A stretch of DNA of 64,000 nt, taken from positions 391,001-455,000 of the forward strand of contig JARFJB010001987.1 in the NCBI GenBank assembly GCA_036346205.1, given 5' to 3'. Shown here one piece after another: positions 10,212 to 22,560 of this stretch. Position 1 is the stretch's first letter, and each line of letters begins with the position of its first letter. The DNA comes from Vesta saturnalis (Eukaryota; Arthropoda; Insecta; Coleoptera; Lampyridae). Both the position numbers and the translations under genes were made by a program. Under the pieces are notes generated by a model, which saw only the letters and a program-made list of their open reading frames with translations, ran no database searches and was not told the DNA's origin.

Positions 10212-11520
10212 TTCCATTTGGACTAAGTTCATCATCGGCAGCACTTGTAAGGGCTATGCAACAAATTTTAAATAAATACGAAGAATTCTACATGCATTAC
10301 ATCGATGACATTCTTATATACAGCAAAACGTCGAGGAACATGTACAACATTTGAAAATCATAATGACAGCTTTAGCCGAGAATGGATTGAAATTAAATAT
10401 AGAAAAATGTCAGTTTCTAAAAGATCAAGTTCTATATTTAGGATATGAAATTGGAAAAAGTGGTATTAAAGTAAATAAAGAACGTTTAGAAGAAATAAGG
10501 AAGTATCCGAGACCGAGGAATGTAAGAAATTTGAGAGCGTTTCTAGGTGTTTTTAATTACTACAGGAAGTTTATATACAGATATGCAGAAATGTCTTTAC
10601 CTTTAGTTGATTTATTAAGGAAGAATGTAAAATGGAAATGGGATGAAAAGAAGGAAGAAGCATTTGTAAACATCAAGGAAAATTTATACAGAAATTTAAT
10701 TTTACAACACCCTAATTTTAAAGAACCTTTTAAATTAAAGACAGATGCTTCATATTGTGCGATAGCTGCAGAACTAAGCCAGATACAGGCGGAAGAAGAA
10801 GTACCTATTTGTTTTCTGTCTCGAATTCTAAAACCTTACGAACAAAAATATACCATTGCAGAAAAAGAACTTTTAGCCATTGTTTATGCAGTTAACAAAT
10901 TAAAATTTTATCTCCTGGGGAATAAGTTTACAATTGAAACGGACAACTCAGTAGCTTCATTTTTGAAAACCACAAATTTTAATAATAACAGGATGTACCA
11001 TTGGACTTTATTACTCCAAGAATATGATTTTGAAATTAAACATCGACCAGGTAAGGAGAATATCATAGCTGACGCATTAAGCAGGAAGTATGTGAGCAAA
11101 CCGGACGTGCACAAAGTTCTTTGTGCAGCAGAACAATTAAAGACAATTTATACAAAGGAGAGGATATTAGAATCACAAGTTACTAGCAATTTAACAAGCT
11201 TAAGAAGAAAAATATTAAATGCAAAGGGGGGGAATTATAAGAATTATAAAATTGTGGAAGAAGTTATTATTAAGAAGATTTAAGACAAGAAATTAACAGT
11301 TGTTGATGAAATTTTAGCAAGAGAAATTATTGAAGATATTCATTTGAATTATGGACACTTAGGAATAAGAAAAGTTTGGATGATGTTTCGAGAAAATTAT
11401 TATGGGAAGAAAGATTTAGTGTTGATCAAGCGATTTATAAATAATTGTGAACTGTGCATATTGGCAAAGGAGAAGAATTATACAAATAAAAATGTAGTAA
11501 AAAGTATTAAAGTCAAGGAA
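10157..11520 (+). repeat. tandem pol segment, unit 3 (1.36 kb)
   Basis: The third copy starts at the same GTGTAGGCAATTC sequence and continues without a junction into the rest of integrase, so it carries the native 3' flank. Two single-base deletions near its start break the RT frame. Unit 3 lacks the GTCAGGAAGAA junction at its end. Confidence 0.85.
10351..11283 (+). CDS. gypsy pol: RT C-terminal part and RNase H, unit 3
   Basis: This is open from just after the YIDD box through the RT thumb/connection and RNase H (TDASYC, ETDN, DALSRK) to a stop near the G run at 11226-11232. The catalytic YIDD box itself lies just upstream in another frame. It is almost identical to the corresponding parts of units 1 and 2, with only scattered point differences. 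Confidence 0.8.
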   Translation: MKIIMTALAENGLKLNIEKCQFLKDQVLYLGYEIGKSGIKVNKERLEEIRKYPRPRNVRNLRAFLGVFNYYRKFIYRYAEMSLPLVDLLRKNVKWKWDEKKEEAFVNIKENLYRNLILQHPNFKEPFKLKTDASYCAIAAELSQIQAEEEVPICFLSRILKPYEQKYTIAEKELLAIVYAVNKLKFYLLGNKFTIETDNSVASFLKTTNFNNNRMYHWTLLLQEYDFEIKHRPGKENIIADALSRKYVSKPDVHKVLCAAEQLKTIYTKERILESQVTSNLTSLRRKILNAKGGNYKNYKIVEEVIIKKI

Positions 11521-12327
11521 CCCTTAGAGATGGTGGCCATTGACTACATAGGGAATTTAGTGCCAGGACAGAACGGTTATAAGAATATATTGGTTGTAGT
11601 AGACATCTTCTCAAAATTTATCAAATTATATCCAAGCAGATCATGTACGAGTCAATCCATAATCGTGATGAAAAAATTCATAGAAGAATGTGGAAAACCT
11701 AAGGCAATTCTAGCAGACAACGCTACTTATTTTAAAAGTAAGAAATTTATCAAGCAATTTGAGGATAAAAATATAAAAATGTATTTCTGCTCAATAAGGC
11801 ATCCACAAGCAAACCCAGCAGAAAGGTACATAAAAGAGGTCATAAAGTTTCTTAGGATTTTAACTCACCAAAAACATAATGCATGGGTGAAGTATTTAAG
11901 CTTGATAGAGAAATATATTAATGAAGTACCTAACGTAAGGACGGAAGTTTCACCGATTACCCTCATGAAAAGTATTATTCCAGAAAGACCTTGGGGACAG
12001 AAACAAGAAGAAATTGAAGTGCAAGAATTAATAGTAGAAGCAAGGAAAAGGTTATGGAAGATTCGGGACAAATAGGAGAAGAAACAGAATGAATAGATTA
12101 AGAAGAAAGTAAAATTTAAAGAAGAAGATTTAGTTATAATCAAAAGGTTACATGTAGCAGATCGTTCTAATAAGATTTGTGCTAAATTACAATTGCCTTA
12201 TGAAGGGCCTCATAAAATAAATAAAAATTATAATAATACGACATATGAACTAATAAACGTAGAAGATAATAGTGTGCGGGGAAAATTTCATATATCCATG
12301 ATATATCCGTATCAATACAAAATTTAG
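11344..12327 (+). CDS. gypsy integrase with C-terminal domain, two in-frame stops
   Basis: This is the integrase of the gypsy pol. The HHCC zinc finger is at the start (NYGHLGIRKV...CELCILAK). The catalytic core follows with MVAIDYIGNL (first Asp), AILADNATYFKS (second Asp) and NPAERYIKEV (Glu). The open frame stops with TAG at 12073-12075. Beyond a second in-frame TAG the same frame continues with KFKEEDLVIIKR and LPYEGPHKI, a GPY/F-type C-terminal domain, ending at TAG 12325-12327. Translation would therefore end early. It is the only full integrase in the block. Confidence 0.85.
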
Positions 12328-12399
12328 GGGTACAATCCAAAGTATTAGAAATTTGCCTCATATTAGAATTCGGAAATTCTAAGACTTCAGAGTGGGGAA

Positions 12400-14300
12400 T
12401 GTTGAGATGATTCAAATTACATGCATGTAGCTATGTAATTCGCATAGTAAAGTATTTCTTTAGTTGGTACGAAATGGTACATTTCATTAAATAATTCTAG
12501 ATAAGAATGATTAATAAACATTGAGGTGTTGGTAAAATTTAAATATTTCTTAATATAATTTTAATAATGTTAAAATAAGTAGTCGACAGCACAGTACATT
12601 GAAGTATAGGATATGTTTGTTATCATTATGAGTTAATTCAAGTTTTCATTTAGTTTTGTAAGTTTATTTAAAACAATATTCCCTGACGACATGTGATACA
12701 GGTTGTGGTTGACAGAAATAATGTTAAAACTAGATTTAGGCGGGTATCAATGTCGCAATTCACACGTACGCAGCCAAGATTCTTGAAAACATTCGTATTA
12801 GTGCGTTAAACACATATTAGTGCAAAAATTATGAAAAAACAGATTAAGCACATTAGTGAGTAACTATAAAATATAAATCAAGCAGCAGCTCTGGGATTAT
12901 TGTGTTTAATCAACAATTTATGACCTTAAACTAGTGAGTGACAACATTCCGACACTAGTCGTAGAAGAGCTTATGAACCTACGAAAGTGGTAAAATAAAT
13001 TAATTGGTGATTAAGTTTAAACACTTACACTAACAGTTATTGTGTTTAAAAGTGTGAAATTTTACATTAAAATTATATAAACAATATGAGGTTGTTTATT
13101 CCTCGCATAAAATTTTTGTAAAAAAGTATTTTAAATTGAGACAATTTATATAAAATAAATTAGTAGAGGCAAAAATAGTAAGGTAGCCTCAATTTCATGT
13201 TACAATTCCTTATATTTATGTGCATTTTGTTAATTTTAGTTTTTAAGAGCATTGGTAGAATTGAAATAATTTTCCTCTCAAATTGGCCGTAGGCATGTTT
13301 AAGATGAATATTTGGGTGTAGTAGTATCCACTATTCATGTAGAGGTCATTTCCAGGCCTGTAAAATTCATAGAATTAGCGTAAATTCAATAAATAAGTGT
13401 AAAAATTAACGTAGTTATTAAGTGTAGGAATTAGTTCATTTTTGGTTTCAAATTATAGAGAAAATTATGTAGATTATGGAAATGTTATTAGTTTCAAGAA
13501 ATGTTAAAGGGGACGAAAGTTATAGGGTTTTTAAGAAATATCGTAATGTAAAAATTACGATAGCCAATCAGAATTCAGGGAATATTCTTAGTAACTATAG
13601 AAAACATTCGAAGATTTGGTCATCAACCAAAATCATATAAATACAAGTGCTTTAGGTTCACAAACTCTCTTAATTTTCATCTTTTTCAACAACTTGCCAA
13701 AGTAAGTTGTTGCCAAATTTTTTTGAAAATAATTTTTAAACAAAATAACGTCACTTCGGTAAATTAACAAAGTGCGTTTAGTATCGGAAGTGTTTACGAA
13801 ACAAGTGATAGTCTTTTGTCGGGAAATAATTAAATTAAGGTTAGTTTACCTTTTTAAATTTCAAATCGGAGGTTTTCGATAAGTTATAAAAATATTTCCG
13901 CAGTTTCGACTTTGTTTGTTTTTAAATTTATATTGTTTATGTTGGTATGGATATTTAATTGTGTTGTCTTCGTGTTTTTATCATTATACACCTTATTTAT
14001 CAAAAGTGTGTTTAATTTACAACAACCTTCAACGATCCATGCTTTTCAAAACTTATTTGAACTTAATTTAAAATTAAGTGATGAGCCTAAAAATAAAGAT
14101 TCGTCAATATTCTAATAACAATTGTGAAACTTACCTAAGTGAATAAGCTGGTCATATAAAAGAAAATTTGGATGTTCGCAAAGCAGAATTGGAGTTCGCA
14201 GGAGCTGTTGTCTACAAGCAACTTCAGCAGCAGTAACTCACAAAAGAAGGACATTGTATGTGAGTACTTTATTGTTGACATTGATACTTTATTGTTATGT
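12400..14300 (+). mobile_element. probable 3' LTR of the gypsy element
   Basis: A purine-rich tract AGAGTGGGGAA (12389-12399) is followed immediately by TGTTGAGATGATTC, the usual polypurine-tract to LTR-start arrangement, 70 nt after the pol stop. Downstream lie a CCAAT box near 13564 and a TATA box near 13637 (CATATAAATACAAG), matching the promoter layout at 26130-26210. The 3' border is not resolved; the region loses recognisable features after about 14300. The corresponding 5' LTR is absent from the window, so identity of the two LTRs could not be checked. Confidence 0.5.
13564..13665 (+). promoter_or_regulatory. LTR promoter (CCAAT and TATA)
   Basis: CCAATCA at about 13564 and CATATAAATAC at about 13636 are about 72 bp apart, upstream of a pyrimidine-rich CTCTCTTAATTTTC start region. 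The same order and spacing occur at 26131 and 26203. Confidence 0.4.
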
Positions 14301-14727
14301 TCATAATTTCAATCCTTTGTAATAATCATGATGTGCAACAACAGGTAAGCATGTCCAAAGGGAATGTTATTTGTTCTAAAAATTTAAATGGTTTATATTA
14401 ATATTGTTTTTTATTCAAACGTAGTTATACTTACTTGTATGTCGAGTTTCATTTTTTGTTGTAGTCAAATCACATGTTTGCGTATTCACAGCGCATGCCC
14501 ACGTATACTTTTAGAAGAATTTTGTTATGTACAGGGTGTAACACAGGTATTAATGCGAATTAAAAATTATAATTCAATTTACTTGATCAATTTAGATACG
14601 ATAAAATTAATAGGACATTAACTCAATGTGCTTTAATCATATTAACTATGATTATTGTATTCAAAAAAAACCAATATAATTCAAATTTATAATCATTTAT
14701 TTCATAATTTTAAAAGTGAAGTTTCTT

Positions 14728-15047
<320 letters not shown>

Positions 15048-15089
15048 CCATTGATGTAAATAAACTCATTTTGACTATTTTTAAATTGT

Positions 15090-15150
15090 TTGCATATGAC
15101 GCTATAGTCGCATTTAAAATCTCACTCCAGGGTTTTGTAGGTTTGGATGC
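15090..15150 (-). pseudogene. exon 3 of the dead esterase, 3' end lost
   Basis: This corresponds to exon 3 of gene 2 (41374-41476). It reads SKPTKPWSEILNAT, then diverges after about 60 nt, so the cysteine and the exon's last ~35 nt are missing. The AG acceptor at 15151-15152 is kept. The loss coincides with the insertion edge of the gypsy block. Confidence 0.75.
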
Positions 15151-17307
15151 CTAAAAGAACGGTTAAAGTTTTTCAATCTTCCTTAGTTCATTCAATATCA
15201 AAACTGTTACACATCATTAATTAAAATGAGTTTCCAGAGAAGATGTTTAATTACCTACACTGAGCTTATAGTTCGTTAAGGCATTAATTAAGTAAATTTT
15301 GAATTTTACGGTTGGTACTCCTGTAAAGAAATGCATAAGTAGTGAGCATAATCAAAAGATATTATAATTACGATTACTTGTTGCGTAGTTACATAAAGTC
15401 TCAGCAGGTTAAATAATTCGACACGGTTTATAATAATGCAGGAAGACATGCAACGTTTCGTTTATTTTGAAATTATATTTGTATCTCACGTACGTGATAA
15501 TTGTTTGAGTAAATTTGAACCATAGGAACAATTTATTAATTTAAGTACATATTGGCCCAATAAATGAAATTAATGGAAAAGTTTCGAGCAGTGGAGCTGC
15601 TTTATATGTAACCATGTGTTATCGTAGGTAACAGTACGACCTCAAAATTAAATCCATACTTTTTTACGAAAAGTTTTTACTAGGTAAAATAGGAAAACAA
15701 TCCGAATGATAAAATCATGACTCCACAAGGACGATCGAATATGTCTAATTTAGGTGGTTTAAGTAAAACAATCGAAAATCGATTAAGAGTGGTAATTATA
15801 TAGATTATTTCGTGATCACATGGCAATGTAGTATTCGAGACCTTTAGCGCGTGGTGCATCGTAATTAATCATTTCTGATGGCCACATGGATTTTGACCAG
15901 TGGTCTCAAAATCGCTATTATTTAAGAACCAATCACCTTGTAAAACATCTATGCGCATTACTTCAATAACTAATAAGTAAATTGTATGATTTTCAGTAAC
16001 CACCTAAGTTTGATCATAGACGTCAAAATTGCGATTTTGCCAAAAAATGCTTTTCGCCAGAGATGTTAAAACTACTATTTATTAAAACATTGCAGAACAT
16101 TGCGCCAATCTGAAATAAATGAATTTGACGCATTTATGGTGACCACATGGATTTTTACCATTGTTATTGTTATTATGATTGGACTACGCCACCCCAAAGA
16201 GGTGTTCCACGCAAGCATATTACTGCATCCGCCTTAAAATGGTTTATTTGATAAATAAAACATGTTTTTGTTACTACGATTGGTAGTTTGAATTAACTGT
16301 TCCGTAAAGTGTTTGCCGAAAAGATATTGAAACCTTAAACTCTAAATGATTAATCTCTCTGTAAAATTTCAAATCTATGTATTAATAATTGAATAATTTT
16401 AGGTAATGCTATTTAAATTTCAGTCTTAATAAAGTAGAACTTATTAATGTTAACATGAGTAATGTTAATTATTGTGTGCACAGTACATAATTACCGTAAC
16501 TATCGTTTTTCTTCATTAGTGTTAACTCGTATGTGTTTGAAATATACATCATCTGGTGTGGAACAACACGCGTCCTTCCAACGTACAAGGTGGAAATTAA
16601 AATTTCTGATCCTTAAATTGAAAAATTAAAAGAAATGAAATAATACATTTTTACCTTCCAACCGACATATACATACGTAGGTATACGATGCAATCGACAT
16701 CTTTCATTAACTCTAAATCTGCTTATTACCTCATTGTTTAACGTGTGACCGCGTGTGTGTACGTGTACGTGTTGGTGTACGTCTGGGTGTGCGTGTGCCT
16801 GTACGTGTTCGTGTGCATGTGCGTGTGCGTGTGCGTGTGCGTGTTTAAAGATAATTTAATTTTAAATCATTTTTTTTATATATTTTCTTAATCTGAAGGC
16901 AAGTAAACCTTAAAATTAGTTAAATAAGACTTAAAATACTTAAATAGCATTACAGATATTTTAATAGAGGCTTTGGAATTTTTATTTTAAGGTTCTATCT
17001 AGATACCAGTTAAGTTCTATATGAGAGAAGGTTTAAATGTCTATATTACGCAGAATATTATTATTGTTTTACAATGTTGCCTAATTTTATTATGAACGTA
17101 TTACAAAATAATGTATAATTCAATTTTTTTTATTATTGATATGTGCATTTTTAACCCTTATCGTTTAGTATCAGCGTGTTATTCCACGCCATATATTTAT
17201 AAGTAGGTGTAAGTAATTTATACTAGTGCATGCAACAAATTTTACTTTTCTTAACTAATTATAGTTTATTTATATGTTATTTTATTATAAAACTAAACAA
17301 TACTTAC
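15151..17307. other. intron 2 of the dead esterase, no gene recognised
   Basis: AT-rich sequence with no coding signal. It includes a degenerate (TGTGCG)n/GT-rich stretch at about 16750-16850. Confidence 0.4.
16750..16850. repeat. GT-rich hexamer array (CGTGTG-type)
   Basis: Imperfect GTGTACGTG units passing into perfect GTGCGT repeats. The same GTGTGC/GCACAC hexamer recurs at 38733-38936, 46055-46735, 53562-53856 and 59820-60040. Confidence 0.8.
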
Positions 17308-17452
17308 CTCAAAATGTAAATTACCAATTGGGGGTTGAGCATAAGGAATACCTTCAAACGCTGAAAAAATGCGTCCACAAAATGATTTTTTATGGTAACT
17401 TTCAACTTTTCCTAAAGAAGTTCAACTAACGGTACATAATTGGCCAAGGCAC
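17308..17452 (-). pseudogene. exon 2 of the dead esterase, 1-nt frameshift
   Basis: Bounded by a good GTAAGT donor (17302-17307) and an AATTAAAG acceptor identical in type to that of gene 2. It is 145 nt against 146 in gene 2. The missing base is in the GTTGAACTTC segment (gene 2: GTGGAAACTTC). With the shift allowed, it encodes SAFEGIPYAQPPIGNLHFE, the conserved N-terminal COE motif. Confidence 0.85.
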
Positions 17453-17540
17453 CTTTAATTAAGCGATGTTATGCGATTAGGTACAAACACAAAACTACAT
17501 CTTACTATAAATGTAAAAAAACTACTGAAAGGTATTTCAT

Positions 17541-18284
17541 ATTACAAAAATGGAAGATTATGCCGACTTAAAGAACGCACTGTAAATATCAACTGCATAT
17601 GTATATTTTATATTTTCTATTGGATATAACTGATACAAAAAAATATAGATACACAATTTACAGCAGGTTATCAAGATATATTTTAGCTGAATCGTCAAAT
17701 ATTAGGAAAGCATGTATCATTTAAAAAAGAAACATCTTTCGCGCATTACGTTCTCAAGACGCGCTCCCCGTAATGAGTACAGCTAATGTTAACTTACATT
17801 TCCGTTTGTATGAAATGTGAAGTGTATTCTTGTTCTGGAGCTATTTGCTTAATCTATTTAAACATTATATGCTTAAATACATGTGTAATTTTTTTAATTG
17901 TAAAACAAGTTCATATAAGTTCAGCGGTTCTATAGTCTTATCAACATTTCATTTTGTGAGAATTCCAGTTGCGGAGAGGGAGGCTTATTAATCGCAGTAT
18001 TTGCTTTTTATCAAATATTTTTTAAACAACTACATATTTCAGAGGTATAAATATATCAGCGTATAGATCTTAAATTAATAAATTAATTACGTTCTATGCA
18101 GTTTTTTGATACGATACGTATTTTTGTGAAATCAAAATGTGTTCTTTGGTAGATGATTTACTTACCACCACAGGGCCAAAGAACTCTAGACAACGCCTGA
18201 CATGGAATAATAACATGAATAAAAGCCATACATTGTTATTTAAAAGCCTACACTCAATGCAGGTGTACCTAAGTTGTATATGTA
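17541..18284. other. no gene recognised
   Basis: Upstream flank of the dead esterase. It is AT-rich, with no recognised exon 1, promoter or repeat. Confidence 0.4.
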
Positions 18285-18797
18285 CATGGTGGGTGTCTAC
18301 TGCGTAGACGGAGGATTTATCCTTAACTATTAGAGATATCAAAATTTTGGTGTGGTAATACAAGATCATTGGACCTACATTCTAAAAATATTTAGTTATA
18401 CACACTGTGTTTTTTTAAATGCAACACCCTGTATATTTTTGAATTTTTGAATTCACTGTTACATTTAGAATAAAAGTATAGAAATGTGTATCTGTATCAT
18501 GAATAATTCTGCAGATATCGTCACTTTAGTACCAAAATAGAATTAACTTTGGAATCAAAATGCGAGCATTGGGGCCACGATCTTGTAAATCTGTTTATAC
18601 CACCGACTATTAATAATAGTCTGCTAACAAAAAAAACTGGGAAATTTTTCGAAAACATGTAAAACTATACATAATGATTAACTTACACGAAATGTAATTT
18701 TTCTAATTTTTTCAAATGCAACACCCTGTATATTTTTTCACATTTCGATTCACCGTGAAAAGTAGATACTAATTGATAATAGGTTTCATAGGCATAA
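18285..18797 (+). repeat. left TIR of the mariner-like element
   Basis: About 513 bp, the inverse of 20191-20719, with an internal CAACACCCTGTATAT repeated near 18425 and 18722. Confidence 0.8.
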
Positions 18798-18994
18798 AAC
18801 GCTTTTACGTAAAAATATTCTAAAATACAAATTTACTATGACAATACGATTCAACAAAACAAATCAGGTAGGTTAACCGCTCTTAATAAAAAGGAACAAC
18901 TGCATCTATTATTTTGACGTTTGTATTATCATTAAAATAATGTTCCACTAGTTTGTGTGTTTTTGGATTGTCGTTTTGTCAATTTTTGTATAAA

Positions 18995-19978
18995 ATGAAT
19001 TTTTCCAAAGAAGAAATGGTCGATATGGTCTTTATTTACGGCAAAGCTTAAAGAAATGCATTGCTGGCTACCCATTTGTACTGTGAACGATACCCAGAGA
19101 GAAGACAGCCGCGGAAAAAATTCTTTATGAATGTAGCTGAGAGATTTATAAATTCTGGAAGTGTGTCTTATCCCAAGCGCGCGAAAACAAGCCGAAATGA
19201 AGAAATTGAGTTTCAAGTTCTGGCATCTCTTAAAAAAAATCCGCAAATTAGTACCAGAGAGCTAAGCACACACCCATACCTAAATAGTAGCTTTATTAAA
19301 AAAACAAATTGCATCCTTATCATATAGAGCAACATCAAGCTTTAAGTGAAATAGAAAATCGTGAATCTTTCTGCCAATGGGTAACTACTAAAGTCAATGA
19401 AGAACCCAAACTTTTCACAATAATGGCAATATTAATACACATAACTATCATCATTATTCCGATACTAATCCACACATCTTAAGAGTTGTTGATCACCAGC
19501 ATCGATGGTTAGTTAATATGTGGAGTGGTATAATCAATTTTAATGTGGTTGGTCCTTTTTTCTTTGATAGGAGTCTTATTGGAGAAAGATATTTACAGTT
19601 TTTGGAAAATGATTTACCCGAGCTTTTGGAAAATATCAAGGTAGATGTGGTTGCAACTGGATGGCGCCCCTCCACTCTATGCAATCAACTTTAGGCAATA
19701 TCTCGATAGAAATTATCCGAGGAGGTGGATAGGACGAGGTAGTGTGCAAAACTGCCCATCCAGATCACCGCATCTTACGCCCCTTGATTTCTTTCTTTGA
19801 GGGTTACGTTAAAGAAAAAGTTTACCAACATCCTCCCACCACAAGCGAAGAAAATAGAATTACAGCTGCGTTTCAATCCATTTCGCCTCTAATGTTGTTG
19901 CGAGTGTATCTTTCGTTTACCGAGCGAATTACAAGGTGTTTGGCTAGGCGTGCTCAGCATTTTGAGTATTTAATTTGA
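18995..19978 (+). pseudogene. decayed mariner-like transposase
   Basis: From ATG 18995 the frame reads an N-terminal helix-turn-helix beginning MNFSKEEMVDMVFIYGKA, then has a stop at codon 19 (TAA 19049-19051). It continues in frame (ATHLYCERYPERRQP...KNPQISTREL) to about 19280. Later fragments, in different frames, show IINFNVVGPFFFD, the LDGAPP(H) region of the DDE domain near 19660, and LTPLDFF followed by GYVKEKVYQHPPTT near 19780-19840. It has several stops and frameshifts plus a probable central deletion, so it is not functional. Confidence 0.75.
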
Positions 19979-20190
19979 ATTTATAGTTTTATTCGTTTAT
20001 GTTTACTTGTTTAACTTATTTTTAGGTGTAGAGAATTATTTTATTGTTTAGTTATTAATAAAATTTTCCTATTAGTTAAAGAATTTATTTGCCATTCGTA
20101 TTTTCTTATTTGCTCTGGATTTTGTTTTATTTGTTCTTCTGTATGTCAATATTTTCAAATAGAGTGTCAATACCTCAAGAAGGGCCCGTC

Positions 20191-20719
20191 TTATGGATAT
20201 GAAACCTATTATCAATTAGTATCTATTTTTCACGGGGAATCGAAATGTGAAAGAATATACAGGGTGTTGTTGCAGTTGGAAAAATTGAGAAAAATTACAT
20301 TTTGCGTAAGTTAACCATTCTGTATAGTTTTACATGTTTTCGAAAATTACCCAGTTTGTTTGTTAGTAAACTATTATTAATAGTGGGTGGTATAAACAGA
20401 TTTACAGAATCGTGGTGACAACGCTCGTATTGTGGTTCCAAAGTTAACTCTATTTTGGTACTGAAGTGACGATATCTGCAGAAAGTCTCTGTATTTTTAT
20501 TCTAAATGCCACAGTGAATCAAAAAATGCAAAAATATACATGGTATTCCGTTTAAAACACACAGGTTTGGATTGGTATATTTTTGTCAATCACCCTGTAT
20601 GTACCTAAATATTTTTAGAATGTAGGTCCAATGATCGTGTATTACCACACCAAAATTGGTTTTGATATCTCTAATAGTTAAGGAGAAATCCTCCGTCCAC
20701 GCAGTAGACACCCACCCTG
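20191..20719 (-). repeat. right TIR of the mariner-like element
   Basis: About 529 bp, the inverse of 18285-18797; slightly longer because of small insertions near 20540-20600. Confidence 0.8.
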
Positions 20720-22360
20720 TATGAAGAAAATGCGTCAATAATTTGTACTGGAATATCCCGATCTTTCAGCGTCAGAACAAAGACTAGGAGAATATTTATA
20801 GAAACTGAAAAGGATAAAATTAAACAACAAAGCAGATAAGCCTTTAAACTACCAAAAAATCATACTGAGACTAAAGGAACTAGCGTTAATGAAGCACGCA
20901 TCTTAAACAATAACCAAATGAAAAACTTTGATGCTGTGGGCATAGACACCGAAACAGACAAAAATTAATATTTTCGTCCGCTTTGCCTATTTTTATCAAA
21001 TTACAAAGCCTACATGAAGAAACCGAAACCGAAATTTTCAATTATTTTTTAAAAAATAAAAAATAATTCAGAATTTCAGTTTTGAGTTTTCTTCAAGTTT
21101 ATATTTACTTCTCAATTTTTGAGTCATGGATTTATCTCATTATACCAAACCTACGTTTCGATCCGTAGGTTAACTCTGTTGTTCATATTGGTTGCTAAAG
21201 TTGTGTCTACTTTATAATTTCGCTTTCTTCACTCAGCCAAACAATTGTCTTAAACAACTCTTATTGCTCTTTATGCTTAATACACTACATTGGGATGATT
21301 TGAAAAATTATACCATAAGATATATTAATTGTAGAGTTTTTCAACAATGTAAACGTTCTAAAGCAAGTAAAGAACGGTTAACAATAACAATGGCATCGTT
21401 GGCATTCGAAATAATTTATTTAGAGTTAGTAACAACTCCTTCACACAACGTAAGTGGCCCTACCTGTTTAGTCCTGAAAGTTAGGCAATCATTGGGCTTT
21501 TTAAAGTTAGCGTATTAACCTTATCTTTGCATTCAAATAGTAATATCTAGACTGATCTGGGTACATTAGTCCTGTGACTAGAATTTTGTGCCTTTGCGAA
21601 TGTCGTTGAGTATTCAGTAATGTGTTTTGACTACTACTGTTCGTAGTTGAACTTACAGGAACGGTGGAGTCACATTTGTCTAGATCTTCTGAATTAAATT
21701 ACTATACATTTGGATAGAGATGTACGATATGGACAATTTGTTAAAGGTGTCGTTGGAAGCAGCTATTGAAATACTACTCTGTAAAAATTCGACAGGTATC
21801 TGCAAGAGACAAGTATTTTGGTTAGTTAGACTCTGACGATACTGTATGAAGGCAATATCAGATGTCGGGAGCTGTCATTTCAATAATCCCTAAAGTATCA
21901 TTTAACGGAGATGGGGACAACAGTTTAAAAAATCGTTTCTCACTTTTCATTATCGAGTTATCGTGGAGAGGCCCGATTTCATTAATGTAAATAAAAAAAA
22001 TCTTTTTGCACCAATATGGCTGTTACTTTTGTTAACCAAAGCGGATGCTCGCGATAGGCTAATGACATTCTTTGCTTAAACGATACAATTTGCGATTGGT
22101 ACCAATTGAATTTATCTGGTCAGTTCATTCATAAATTCATTTCCTAGTTTTTGTCTCAGAAGTACGTAGTGCATTTTTAACATAAGATGAAAAAGAAAAG
22201 ACAACGTATTTAATTTCGCCCTCCCTCCAAGAGGAGGGCGGGCTGCTTGATCGCATTTTCCAAGATCTTTCAGCCATACTCACAGATTCGCAACATATAT
22301 ACATTAAGAATGTGTTCATGATGAGATTGTGCAGTCAGGATATGATCGGATGGAATGAAG
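20720..22360. other. no gene recognised
   Basis: AT-rich sequence with only scattered short open frames and no recognised domain. Confidence 0.4.
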
Positions 22361-22560
22361 TTAGAGTTCTGAGGGAGAAGATACTACCACAGCAGTTCCC
22401 ATAACGCTATTTAAATATGAAGAAAACCCCTGAAAAAACCTTATATAGGTTAGATGGTAAAGAGAATCGAACCCATTACATCCCGAATGATATGTAGGTG
22501 GTGTTACCACACGTCGACTAGCTTGGCAATAAGAGGAACGTGTCATACTGTTTAGCAATT
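22361..22560 (-). mobile_element. possible tRNA-derived SINE
   Basis: On the minus strand there is a Pol III box A-like stretch (TTGCCAAGCTAGTCG) near 22530, followed about 50 nt later by a good box B (GGGTTCGATTC) near 22475. Then comes TTTTTTCAGGGGTTTTCTTC near 22425. The last segment recurs at 42438-42460 on the same strand (TTTTCAGGGGGTTTTCTTC then TAGCGGTATGG), so it is a dispersed repeat. The full extent and tail are not resolved. Confidence 0.4.

Larger units (their letters stand above)
18285..20719. mobile_element. mariner/Tc1-like DNA transposon with ~520-bp terminal inverted repeats
   Basis: Left TIR 18285-18797 and right TIR 20191-20719 match in reverse along their whole length. 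The tips are CAGGGTGGGTGTCTACTGCG (right, read inward) and CATGGTGGGTGTCTACTGCG (left), each next to TA, the expected target duplication. The interior holds a decayed transposase (18995-19978). Very long TIRs and a CAGGGTG tip together with an HTH-DDE transposase fit insect mariner-like elements that begin with a DUF4817-type helix-turn-helix. It is non-autonomous in its present state. Confidence 0.8.

Noticed and set aside
17506..17540. Possible signal-peptide exon 1 of the dead esterase (ATG then hydrophobic codons then GTAAGA)
   Set aside because: Its end phase does not fit exon 2 and a stop appears in the required frame.
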